In this document: piece by piece, positions 55,254-64,000 of the stretch
Numbering within the stretch: position 1 is the first letter of the stretch
Layout of the letters: each line of letters opens with the position of its first letter
Assembly (NCBI GenBank): GCA_023105745.1
Contig: JALGQZ010000002.1
Coordinates: 42,639,997-42,703,996 of the forward strand
Direction of reading: 5' to 3'
From: Austropuccinia psidii
Lineage: Eukaryota > Basidiomycota > Pucciniomycetes > Pucciniales > Sphaerophragmiaceae
Length of the DNA stretch: 64,000 bases
Position numbers and translations under genes: made by a program
The notes under the pieces: generated by a model
What the model saw: only the letters and a program-made list of their open reading frames with translations
Told to the model about the DNA's origin: nothing
The model's database searches: none

Positions 55254-56602
55254 TGCTTGCTAGGGAAGCCTCTTGATGATGACCCAGGCTTGTTCTGAGG
55301 TCTCTTGAAGCATTTTTCAATTGGGTGCTTGCCACCACAATAAGTACACAACCCTGCTTGAATCCTCCTCTCCTTTTCAGAACCGATTAATTTATTGTCC
55401 TTATTGAGGAGAGCAGCATGGGGTTTGTCCTTTGAAGATTGAAATTGCTTTCCCTTCTTATTATTCTTCTGATGAGGCCTCTTTTGAAATGAGTTTTGAG
55501 GAGGCCTAGACTGATTGGATCCACTGACTGGAGGCTTCTTTTCTTGATTGCCACCCTTTTCCTTTTGCCTCTCATGATATCTTGTGTCTAATTCCAGAGT
55601 GACATCCATAAGTTCTTGAAGAGTATCAAAAGTTCCAGGGTGAGAAGCCAACTGATCCAATAATCTTGATGCCAATCCTCTTCTGTAAACATGGATATAA
55701 GCTCTTTCCCCCCAATCTCCAATTCTTGACATTAAGCTTCTGAAATCTGCTATGTACAAGGAAACATGACCACTTTCCTTCATCCTCAAATTGTCCAACT
55801 CTTGTTCAGCTTTCCTTACTTCATTGGGGTCACCAAACAGAGTGAATAATTGAGATTCAAACAATGGCCAATTATTGAGGAGGTAGGAAGGGTCTTCATT
55901 GGAAATATTTGAGAGGTAAGGTTCAATCCATTTGCCAGCTCTACCAGTGAGAAAAGAAGTTGAGTAAAGAACTTTCTTCCTGTCAGAGAAGAAATTTGCT
56001 GGATCATTATGGAAAATTAGTTGACAGGATTGGATAAATCCTCTCAACCTATGAGCTTGAGTACCATCAAAAGAATCAGGTGCCTTCATGGATGGAGTCT
56101 TGAAAGCAGGGGCTTTGGAATTGTCCCTGGGGGCAACTGCTTGAGTGAGTTGTCCCATGAATTGAGTCATCTGCTCCATCATCTTGAGGAGACTTGGATC
56201 AGTTTGAGAGACAAGAGGTTGACTAGAAAGGGCTAGATTAGAACCCTGAGGCACCTCTGGAACATTTGCCAAGGCATCTGCCACTTCAGTTTCCCCAGAA
56301 TCTTCCTCTTCCACAGACTCTTCCCCCTCATCATCTTCAACTTCCCCTTGTCTTGCTCTTGCACCTTCAGACATGCCAGGGTAGCCACCCAAAAGTCCAG
56401 AGAAAGATCTTGATCTTCTAGATTTCATTCCACCTCTTCTTGAGGGTGCTGCTCCTTCCATTGGTGGTCCTCTGTCTAAATTTACACTCAGTTGATGAAC
56501 TGATGGTGTGCGGTCAAGAGGAGCCCTTTCTGTAGGAGTGAGAACAGCTTGAATTCTTTGGGATCTAGTATTTTTGGCTGGGGGACTATGCTGAACTGGC
56601 AT
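55241..56602 (-). CDS. Element G Gag
   Basis: A 453-codon intact gag. The N-terminus is basic and low complexity (KNTRSQRIQAV), followed by an acidic stretch (EVEDDEGEESVEEEDSGE). The capsid-like region runs over about residues 165-350 (FDGTQAHRLRGFIQSCQLIF ...). A basic linker precedes a zinc knuckle CTYCGGKHPIEKC near residue 425, a CX2CX3HX4C variant. It ends at TGA 55,241; Pol follows in the -1 frame through the slippery heptamer. Gag is the only uninterrupted sense gene of G. Confidence 0.92.
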   Translation of the reverse strand: MPVQHSPPAKNTRSQRIQAVLTPTERAPLDRTPSVHQLSVNLDRGPPMEGAAPSRRGGMKSRRSRSFSGLLGGYPGMSEGARARQGEVEDDEGEESVEEEDSGETEVADALANVPEVPQGSNLALSSQPLVSQTDPSLLKMMEQMTQFMGQLTQAVAPRDNSKAPAFKTPSMKAPDSFDGTQAHRLRGFIQSCQLIFHNDPANFFSDRKKVLYSTSFLTGRAGKWIEPYLSNISNEDPSYLLNNWPLFESQLFTLFGDPNEVRKAEQELDNLRMKESGHVSLYIADFRSLMSRIGDWGERAYIHVYRRGLASRLLDQLASHPGTFDTLQELMDVTLELDTRYHERQKEKGGNQEKKPPVSGSNQSRPPQNSFQKRPHQKNNKKGKQFQSSKDKPHAALLNKDNKLIGSEKERRIQAGLCTYCGGKHPIEKCFKRPQNKPGSSSRGFPSKQGKA

Positions 56603-57248
56603 TTTGAAATAATGAAATAGAACTTGATGGTATTAAGAAGAATAATCAAATTTGGCCAAATCAATCACAATAAAATCTTGATGAATCTTGGGGAATCAAT
56701 TCAAATCTTGAGGAATCAAATTCAATCAACAGTCAAATAAATTCAATCAATCAACAATCAAATCAAATCAAATATCAATAATCTTGAGGGAGTCAATAAT
56801 CAATCAATATTCAATCAATAATCAATCAATAAGTGTCTTCAATATGAAATCAAGTCTTGAGGAATCAATCAATCAGTTCAAAATCTTCAGAAATCAATTC
56901 AATATCTTGAGAGTTCAAAGTCAATAAATCCAATAAATCCTGAATCAATAACCCAAATGAATCCCAATGAATAATCCAATCAATTAAACCAATCAATAAT
57001 TCCTAGATAAAACCTGAATAAGAACACAGAAAAAATTTGATTGATAAAAGTAAAATGAAGTGATGAAATGGTCAGCAATGATTGAGAAAAGAAAAGAATC
57101 AATTTTCATAAGAGTGAAATGAGTGAGATGAAAATTGATAAGAGAGAAAAAAAATCATAATCATTAAGATCATTAAATCATAAAAGGAATCATAATTGAT
57201 GAATGAGAGAAATGAATATAAATGAGTGAAAAGAAAGAATCAAATATG
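56603..57248 (-). other. Element G 5' leader, low complexity
   Basis: The leader is dominated by AATC/AATCAAT words at 56,640-57,010, and by A/G/T-rich sequence (GAATGAG, GATGAAAT) at 57,040-57,250. No ORF. Such a weakly structured leader could aid scanning or packaging; no specific signal was recognised. Confidence 0.55.
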
Positions 57249-57263
57249 AGTTAATTAATTTAA
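57249..57263 (-). other. Candidate self-priming PBS of element G
   Basis: Element sense next to the 5' LTR reads TTAAATTAATTAACT, not a tRNA-like TGG block. Its 14 nt TAAATTAATTAACT are exactly complementary to AGTTAATTAATTTA within the LTR (minus strand of 57,628-57,641), which lies about 40 nt downstream of an ATATA box (57,678-57,682). That is the arrangement expected for Tf1-like self-priming if the RNA starts there. Confidence 0.45.
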
Positions 57264-58025
57264 TGTCACAGGGGCTCTTCGAAATGAAGAGGGCCTGGCA
57301 CTCAGTAAACTGGGACTCACTTATGGAGGGCTCAAGGGTAAGATAAGGATGGATACACTTAAGAGTGTGAATAATGAATTACTAAAGAATAAAAATAAGA
57401 AAGCAGCAACAAAGAATAAGAGTAAGAGAAAGAAGAGCCAACCACAAACAAGTCCAAGTCCACTGTTTCAACCTGTCAGAATGGAAAGAGAAGGGTTAAT
57501 AAGGATATGGCCACCCAACTCATACTGTACAGGCAAAGAAAGAAAAAGGGCAAAGACTAACTTAAGATTAAATAAATATAATACCCAGAATATAAGGATA
57601 AGAATATTCAGATAATAATAAATCAACTAAATTAATTAACTGGGGAAAAGTCCCCAGGGGGGAGAAAGAGGGGCTGGTATATGTGAGAATCACCAGCCCT
57701 GATCCAGAGAAGAATTTTCATGAGAATAATTGATTGTTGAATTGAGTCTGGCCAATACAGGTCCTGTACAGTTGTACAGGACCTGTACAAGAGGTGTGTT
57801 GTATTTGAGTGATCATACAGTTTCATACTGGTGTATTGAAACTGTATTGGGTGAATCCATCCTGTACAAGTATTGACAGGCTGTATTGATGTACCAAACT
57901 GTATGCATGTTTCAGAATGAAGATTGCTGAAACTGACTGCTGATGCAGATACTGGATTTGCTTATTTGAGGTGTTTGAGTGGGTGTATGAATGAATACCC
58001 TTACCCCTGATGGATGGTTGTTACA
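57264..58025 (-). repeat. Element G 5' LTR
   Basis: 762 bp, nearly identical to 47,767-48,528; followed by the target copy ATGAC (58,026-58,030) and element F gag sequence. The inverted repeat is at 57,758-57,785. Confidence 0.96.
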
Positions 58026-59254
58026 ATGACATTGGTCTCAAAGATTCCCAATGCTTTCATTGGGTTACTTGCACTGTTGAATTTTATACCATCAATTGGT
58101 AACAATTGGTCTTCAAAATTTGGCACACAAGTCTTAAGAAAGGATTTTCCAACACAAGAGCAGAAAGCTCCTGGGTCAAGCAAACGTTTGGTGGGCTTGT
58201 TGTCAATCACCACTTCTGTTATACAGGAGTTACCAGCTGTATAACCTTTTCCTCTGTTTGGTTTTGTCTTCATAAGTTGTGCATCTTGAACTTTTGATAA
58301 ATCAACTTGACCATTGCTCAATTGTGGTAAGTGGGAATAAGATTCCATGATGTCAAAAGTGGCATTGATATTTTCTATATCTTTTGAAGATTCAGAAACT
58401 ATGGATGACTTATCATCTGAATTGTCTTCAATTATGTCTTCTTTTTCAACATCTGGTCCCTTTTCAATGTCAATTTCATTGATTTTCCCCCTTTTTGGAC
58501 ATGTATTGGCTAAATGGGTGGTGCTTTGGCAAATATGGCATTTTCTGACTGTATCTGCAGATTTATATTTAATATTACTAGAATTTTCTTTGGGGTTTTT
58601 GTCCACAGAATCTTTCCAAGGTGTATTAAACCTTGTTTTAAGATTCACCCTACTAGAACGAATTTTGGTTCTGGTGGTTACTTCTTCTAGTATATTTATA
58701 ATATCCTCTGCTGAAGATTGTTCAGTAGTCCTGCTTTTGACAGCATGCTCTAAGTCACCTCCACATTGTCTCAGAATTTTTCTATGGATCATAAATTCTG
58801 ACATGTCAGGATATAATGCTGTTAATCTGTCCTTTTGTTGGCAAAACCATGGTAAAGCTTTGTCTTTATCAGCATTAAATTTGGCAGATTCAAAGGCTGT
58901 TTCAACTTTAAACCTCCAAGCATCATTTGCCCATTTGTTGATGATTTGGGTTTTCAACCAAGTCCAACTCTGGTGTCCATGTGCTTGTCTTATTTTGATG
59001 TACCATCTGTGAGCTGATCTGGTAAACAAGGTGTTAAACCTGGCTGTTACCAATCTGTCTGGTAATTCAAAATCTTCTTTGATCATGTCAATACCTCTAA
59101 TGAATTCCATATGGTCATACTCTCCTTCACCACTGAAGTGAGGCCATTCTTTAAGTTTTGGAACTTCTTTCAAGAGTGCTTGGCCCATTGATGGTTCCAA
59201 GTTATGAAAAGAAGTGGATAATTCATTTTTTAATTGTGAATTATCAGGATCCAA
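58026..59254 (-). pseudogene. Element F Gag capsid, zinc knuckle and protease start, cut by G
   Basis: An open segment of about 410 codons. It has the capsid-like domain ([18 protein letters not shown], from about residue 32), a knuckle CHICQSTTHLANTC (near residue 240), an acidic linker and a protease whose active triplet reads DPG (RLLDPGAFCSCVG) instead of DTG/DSG. It ends where G inserted (target ATGAC). It continues, in the same frame, the segment 59,267-60,595 after a TAA at 59,267. The last few residues of the open frame are LTR sequence. Confidence 0.9.
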
Positions 59255-59266
59255 TACTTGTGGATT

Positions 59267-60595
59267 TTAAATTCTTGTGCCCTCATTTTGATTTAGAGGT
59301 GTAGACATTCTTGGTAAGGTGTTCAGTATTTGTTCAATTTCATTCATTTTACTGTTGCTACACCTTTGGGAATTTCTGTATTCATGTTGGAAGCTTTGTA
59401 TTAAATTTATTACTTCAATTTTATACATGTCTTCTTTATGTGTAAGTTCTTGCCATAACTCTGTTTGTCTTGTATTATCAGCAGTGACTTGATTCAATTT
59501 CATTGATAATTTTGATACTTCTTCTTGTGAAGCATCAAAACACTTTTTCAAGGCAATGGTATATGTCTTTACTTCAGTAAATGAATTTGAAATGTCATCA
59601 AGGACTTTCTTGTTATCTGTCTTGATAATATTTATGGCTTGTTTAATTCTTGTTTCAATTATGTCATCAATATTGAATTTAGAATATTTATCTGTTAATT
59701 CTTTAATAATGGCAGATTGTTCATTTATTTTATTAGAAGAATTATCATTATTGGAATTTTTAATTGTTCTCAAAACTTTTTCAAAACACATAAGTGTTTC
59801 ATTAATTTGGCACAGACTCAGGTTGTTTGTTTTAATGTTGTTACAAATGGTTTCATTTTTATCAGAAAGATGTTTTTTCACGTCATTTATAGCATTATAC
59901 AACTCTGGGATGGAATCAAATATGTCAGAAATCATTTCTGGAACCTTAATCTGGCTTCCTCCTTCTTCTGTAATTCCATCATGGTTCTGGCCATCTGAAA
60001 TACATTTTCCATGGCATCCTGCTGAATCTTTGGGATTCTGTAGCCCTGGCTGTAAGGTTTTGGGGCTGGTGCCTTCCCTTGGCCCTTGTTTGGAGCTTGT
60101 GGCTGCTTTTTCACGTTGGAATTGCTGCTGCTGGCCACTGGGGCTGTTTTTGGCACTGGTTTGGGTGGTGGAGGGTTGTTTTTCCTCCATTCTAGTGTCA
60201 AAAGCATCATGTTTTTCTTCTCCATCAATGGATGCCATCCATTGAGCAATTTGCAAGTGTTGGGATGGCCCAAGAATTTTCTTACTGTCAGGTAAGAATT
60301 CATGCAATTCTTCCACAGGTCTGCAAGGATCTGGTACTCCTTGAATTGAAGTGCATTGTTGTATGCACTGTGGCTGGCTTTGTATATGTCCACAGAGGCT
60401 TGTTGTGGCGGTGTCAGCTCTTTTTGAAGGTAAAATAGTATTATCAGCTTCAGAATGACCCAATTTAGTTGTTTGGAAGTCATCAACTGACCCTTTTCCT
60501 TCTGTACCTGGTTGGCTTCTGCCATAATCACGTCTATTACCTTTTTGGGAGCTGCTTGAGGGGTTGTAGCTGGCTCCTGACCTGGTTGAAGGCAT
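59267..60595 (-). CDS. Element F Gag N-terminal part (unspliced frame)
   Basis: 442 codons from MPSTRSGASYNPSSSS, ending at TAA 59,267. The ATG lies within predicted intron 60,582-60,645. Residues about 1-215 are low complexity and overlap the accessory frame. Residues about 220-430 are coiled coil (KKHLSDKNE, VLRTIKNSN, MKLNQVTAD). It is in the same frame as the capsid segment beyond the stop. No equivalent stop exists in A, so the TAA is probably a lesion. Confidence 0.78.
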   Translation of the reverse strand: MPSTRSGASYNPSSSSQKGNRRDYGRSQPGTEGKGSVDDFQTTKLGHSEADNTILPSKRADTATTSLCGHIQSQPQCIQQCTSIQGVPDPCRPVEELHEFLPDSKKILGPSQHLQIAQWMASIDGEEKHDAFDTRMEEKQPSTTQTSAKNSPSGQQQQFQREKAATSSKQGPREGTSPKTLQPGLQNPKDSAGCHGKCISDGQNHDGITEEGGSQIKVPEMISDIFDSIPELYNAINDVKKHLSDKNETICNNIKTNNLSLCQINETLMCFEKVLRTIKNSNNDNSSNKINEQSAIIKELTDKYSKFNIDDIIETRIKQAINIIKTDNKKVLDDISNSFTEVKTYTIALKKCFDASQEEVSKLSMKLNQVTADNTRQTELWQELTHKEDMYKIEVINLIQSFQHEYRNSQRCSNSKMNEIEQILNTLPRMSTPLNQNEGTRI

Positions 60596-60843
60596 AATTA
60601 TGGTTAAAAAAGGCTTAAAATAGTATTTTTACGTCAAAAACTTACTATTGGCCAAATTCTTAGCCTTCTGAAGAGTATTACTTATGTCCAAGTTAATTAA
60701 TTCAGAAGATATTGGTTCAGGCTGGTTATTTTGAGTCACAATAACAGTACTATTATGATCAGAATTAACAGTACTGGCAGGGATAATGCTGGTTACTGTT
60801 GAGGCTGTTTCAATGTTTTCTTGTCTTACCACGTTGTCAGACA
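59932..60843 (-). CDS. Element F spliced accessory protein overlapping gag (predicted)
   Basis: Predicted exons are 60,843-60,646 (198 nt), 60,581-60,492 (90 nt) and 60,419-59,932. Introns are 60,645-60,582 (GTAAGT...CCAG, 64 nt) and 60,491-60,420 (GTCAGT...AAAG, 72 nt). The upstream acceptor is TTAATTTTAG at 60,844. All junctions are phase 1 and both internal exons are multiples of 3, as in A and B. The frame is +1 relative to Gag. The C-terminal block reads YRIPKIQQDAMENVFQMAR and TMMELQKKEEARL, and GWHPL replaces GWSPL. After intron 2, ELTPPQQASVDIY aligns without a gap with A and B. Here the region would stay open even if intron 2 were retained. Function is unknown. Confidence 0.65.
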
Positions 60844-61051
60844 CTAAAATTAATGAAAAAGCCAATTAATTAAGTAAAAAAAAAGGTTATTTCAAAAAAG
60901 AAATGAAAATATAAGCCTCACTTATAATATGAAAAAGGTTATTTTTTTATGGATTTTTTGAATTATAAGTATTTTTTATATGTTTTTAAATTTTTCAATA
61001 TAAGAAAAAAGATTTAAAAAGAGTAAAAAAAATATGTCACAGGTAAAATAT
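60844..61051 (-). other. Element F 5' leader
   Basis: A short AT-rich leader between the PBS-like block and the accessory exon. No ORF. Confidence 0.5.
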
Positions 61052-61069
61052 CACGGCTGGGCCCCCAAA
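61052..61069 (-). other. PBS-like block of element F
   Basis: CACGGCTGGGCCCCCAAA directly before the LTR start TGTAAGG. It differs from the A/B block at two adjacent bases (TG for CA). Confidence 0.58.
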
Positions 61070-62899
61070 TGTAAGGTGTGGATATGAAACTTTGATTAAA
61101 AATCAAGTACTTTTCCTGTCCTCAAAATTTGTATAAGGTAAAATTCTGTTAAAAATAGTATGAAATATTATTTTTAAGAGAAAACACGCCAAATTTATTG
61201 TTTATAACTTTATTAGTATAAAACAATAATATTATAAAAATTTATTGTTTTACCAACAATAAAAATTTATCCAAAAAATACTCTACAAGAGATATTTTAA
61301 GGCTACAAAAGAAATTTCTTCAAGAGCAATTTCAATTGGAATTAATTGAGCAAAGAGCTGCAAGCAATTAATTAAAGAACAAAGTCTTTAAAAAGAATAT
61401 TAAAGAGAAAACACGCCCAAAAGTGACCAGAGTGAATTTTGAAACAAAGTGACAAAGTTAACAGTGATGAAAGATTTTAATTCACTTTTGGGGTGGTTCA
61501 GGGGTAAAAATGATTATAAGAGTTACAAAAAATGATTATAATGATTTTTTCACGTGGTTAAAAGGATTAAAATGATTTAAAAGTGGTGGTTGGAATCTTT
61601 GATTGATTGGTTTAACAGTTTTAAACTAATTAATAAAAGGAAAAGATTCTAACATGAAGAGAAAAGTGGGGCAAAGAAGACATTCTTTTATAGCCATCAA
61701 TTCTCTTACTCCAAAAGTAAAATTTACTCTTGTCAGTCGTGAAAAACTGTCTGACAACAGAAAAGCCAATTATGGCATCATTGAACCCTGGTTTAGGCCA
61801 AAAAAGGGCTGGTTTAAGCCATTTTTAGCCATTTTAGACCCTTAAATCAGCCATTACTATAGCAATACCAGGCCTAGAGCCTTCAAAACACGTCAGAATG
61901 TGTGTCAGAGGCGTAGAAACCAGTTAAAACTGTTTTTATTATGATTGTTTTATCTTAAGGGTAGTTTTACCCTCTTGGCAACAGCTAAAACTACCCCAGT
62001 TGGTATCAAAACCTCATCATCAATTGAGTCCACAGACCCTGTAACTCAATTCCAGGCCAAAAGTGATGAACTTTTGCGTGAATTTTGACATCCCACGCCT
62101 TTCAGCAAGGATTTTGGGGGTCTAGCTCCCCCTTAGAGCTGGAGTTCCTTTTCCCCCCCAAATTTAATCTTTCCAATTTATTTTTCCTTTAATTCCTCAT
62201 CATGTATTATACTTATACTTTACATATGTAATTCAATTCAATTGTACAGTACAATACAGTAATAATTGACACCTCATATGTAAATCAAAGTTCACTTATG
62301 TAATACACGCGCACATTTTGACATTTCAATTGAATTCAATTGAAAATACTTCAATTCCTCATAACTTCTAAACTAAACACAACACCTCAATTTTAACACA
62401 AAAATTGATGGTTAACACCACATGTGGTGTGAATTAAATTAAGGTTTTGAGGATTTTCAACTTTTGTATTGAAAATACTAAAAGCTTAATTTAAGCTTAT
62501 TTAGAGTTGAGTTACAAGAATTTCACTCAGAGGTGACCCCACCTGATTTTTTATGAGAAATCCAATGGTGAAATAAATTTTATATGTTTATTTATTGGAT
62601 AAAAAGTTATAATAAATTTTATTTAACTTTTTTCCAAATTTATTTATTTTTTCACAATTTTGTTAAAATTTCATTTTTACTTAATTTTTTCAAGTATAAA
62701 TGTAATTTTATATTTACAAAATTTAATGTATTTTTTATTTTTAAATTATAATTAATTTTTTATTTTTAATATAATTTTATATTTATATTTTGATTTTTTA
62801 TTTTAATAATATAAATAAATTTATTTTATTTATATTAATATGTTATTTTTTTTATATTTGTGGTCTTTTGGGTATATGAAATTACCTCTAAGGCTCACA
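61070..62899 (-). repeat. Element F 5' LTR
   Basis: 1,830 bp, TGTAAGGTGTGG to AAGGCTCACA, followed by target copy ATAAT (62,900-62,904). Confidence 0.93.
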
Positions 62900-62944
62900 A
62901 TAATTATAATGGTATAGTAAACATTTTGGGAGTGAAAGCTTCTT

Positions 62945-62951
62945 TATAAAA
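62945..62951 (+). promoter_or_regulatory. TATA box of the downstream gene
   Basis: TATAAAA lies 41 bp beyond the element F target copy and about 45 bp before the first ATG (62,996), with a pyrimidine-rich stretch between them typical of fungal start regions. Confidence 0.6.
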
Positions 62952-62995
62952 GACCGCCTTTTCTTTTTTTTGCTTCTGTCATCACCCCACCTTCT

Positions 62996-63617
62996 ATGTC
63001 AAAGAGAACACTTATAATCTTACTTATTATATTTTTGCTTTTATTGTTATGTGATTTATTTTAGTTTTAGAGCTATTGTTTCTTATTACTATGATTATGA
63101 ATGATTTTTTTTGAAGTTGATATGGCTTTATTTTACCTTTGAATTTCATTGCATTTTTTTTTAGAAAACAAAAATTCAAAATGAGCTTCGTTTCACCTCG
63201 TCGGGGTTATAACTCTCAAGGGGAGGCATGGTGCAAAGGCATGTATTCCTCCTCATCGATTGAAGCTGCTGTTGAATATTATATAAATTGTACCCAAAGA
63301 AAACGATCACTCCCAGCTTGGGAGACGATAAATAAGCCTCCTTCCCTAAGATTTGAGCCTTGCATCCAAACTCGCTCTCAAAGGAGATACTCCAAGTCAA
63401 TGACAAGCTCCTATCATCCATCTCCTCCAATATTAGAAGATTACCTGGACTTTAGCTCTCCTCCTAATGGCAATAAGAGATTTAAAAAATCCAAAAAAAC
63501 TATTGTGCTTGCTTTATAAACGGAGCATTCTCTTCTCCCACTAAGCCAAAGGCTTTGAAAAAAAAGGTATACAATCTTCGCCCAAGAGATTCTTCTGGGA
63601 GAGTCATTAAGAAGTAA
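62996..63617 (+). CDS. Probable host gene of unknown function, short basic protein
   Basis: The clearest coding part is 63,181-63,519: ATG at 63,181, 112 residues, beginning MSFVSPRRGYNSQGEAWC and ending K-rich. An upstream ATG at 62,996 opens a hydrophobic start (MSKRTLIILLIIFLLLL) that could join through an intron 63,046-63,164 (GTTATG...TTTTTAG, in phase but weak donor). Near the 3' end a 41-nt intron 63,505-63,545 would extend the protein in frame to YNLRPRDSSGRVIKK and TAA 63,617. If all this holds, it is a small basic protein with a signal-peptide or membrane-anchor start. No family was recognised. It has its own TATA box and no transposon similarity was seen. Confidence 0.45.
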
Positions 63618-64000
63618 AAATAATAATGTTGGTTAATTTTTTATTCCAATTTATATACATATTTCTTTAGTTTGGGGAGAAAGTCACAATAATCAAATAT
63701 GAAGTCTGACTTATGATTTTCCTTTGTAGACTTTTTACTTTGAAGAAACAGCCGGTTTAGTATTATTCTTCTTTTATATCTTGTCTTTTCCAAAAAAAAC
63801 TTAAAAATAAAAAAAAAAAATTCTTAAATAAAAAAAAATATATTTCTTTTATGTACAGATACTTATTTGATTCTATATTGTTCCAAACAAAAAAATTAAA
63901 ATAAAATTGAGTATTTTTTTTTTTTAATCAGTCTTCTTCCTGCTGAATTTATTACAATGTATAAGGATAAAGCAAATCCATTCATGAGTTTTCATTATGA
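63618..64000. other. AT-rich 3' flank
   Basis: Noncoding sequence with T and A runs. No gene or repeat is supported. Confidence 0.4.

Larger units (their letters stand above)
47767..58025 (-). mobile_element. Young chromoviral Gypsy element G with an antisense cargo gene
   Basis: LTRs of 762 bp (47,767-48,528 and 57,264-58,025) differ at about three positions by eye and are flanked by perfect ATGAC repeats (47,762-47,766 and 58,026-58,030). Internal order on the minus strand is leader, gag, -1 frameshift signal, pol with chromodomain, then a plus-strand spliced Zn2Cys6-like gene, then the polypurine tract. The near-identical LTRs mean recent insertion, yet pol has two in-frame stops. LTR, Gag and Pol are unrelated to the A/B/D/F group beyond general Gypsy similarity. 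Confidence 0.95.
42544..62899 (-). mobile_element. Gypsy element F, complete, carrying nested element G
   Basis: LTRs 42,544-44,386 and 61,070-62,899 are flanked by ATAAT repeats. Internal order on the minus strand is PBS-like block, leader, accessory and Gag frames, capsid, knuckle, protease (interrupted by G), RT, RNase H, integrase and polypurine tract. Without G the element is about 10.1 kb. The coding lesions seen, besides G, are TAA at 59,267 and TAA at 47,080. Confidence 0.93.

Noticed and set aside
58347..60245. Long plus-strand ORFs opposite element F gag (58,347-59,012 and 59,556-60,245)
   Set aside because: Shadows of the coding minus strand with hydrophobic, L/S-rich composition typical of reverse complements; no independent evidence.

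Overview
The window looks like a retrotransposon-choked, AT-rich stretch of a rust fungus (Pucciniales) genome. The evidence is Ty3/Gypsy elements with fungal-type Pol domains, introns of about 50-85 nt with GTRNGT donors, and a Zn2Cys6-like gene. From memory, the Gag and Zn2Cys6-like proteins closely resemble predicted proteins of the myrtle rust Austropuccinia psidii; this is recollection, not a search result. Almost everything from 1 to 62,904 is LTR retrotransposon, mostly on the minus strand. There are no rRNA or tRNA genes, CRISPR arrays or bacterial features.

Layout. Element C (old, broken; 16,655-22,840) was invaded by a solo LTR of family D (18,823-20,260, perfect 5-bp TSD) and by element A (1-1,971 plus 12,672-16,654; its 3' end lies off the left edge). 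A was itself invaded by the complete element B (1,972-12,671, two 2,025-bp LTRs). Then come a non-LTR stretch with a degenerate repeat and a small-exon spliced gene (22,841-25,079), degenerate element D (25,080-34,584, right LTR truncated), a poorly interpretable AT-rich stretch with a 114-139-bp tandem repeat (36,754-37,270), and a distinct gag-less Pol (H, 37,929-41,054). Next is element F (42,544-62,899, TSD ATAAT) with young element G inserted in its protease region (47,767-58,025, TSD ATGAC). Element F sits 41 bp upstream of the TATA box of a probable host gene (62,945-63,617).

How the parts work together. In A, B and F the 5' half of the element carries two overlapping reading frames. 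The unspliced frame starts at an ATG inside an intron and runs into Gag-Pol. Removing two small introns, conserved in position and phase in all three elements, creates a second protein in the +1 frame with a conserved C-terminal block (VFNMARTLMEF). Element D shows decayed remains of the same design. This splice-shifted accessory protein is the strongest candidate for an undescribed system.

Element G uses different tricks: a -1 frameshift signal (GGGAAAA, 6-nt spacer, 7-bp stem) between gag and pol, a 14-nt complementarity between its leader and its own LTR that suggests Tf1-like self-priming, and a chromodomain. Between pol and the 3' LTR it also carries an antisense, spliced gene for a Zn2Cys6-like protein behind a GC-rich island holding three CGG-N-CCG palindromes, the kind of site such proteins bind.
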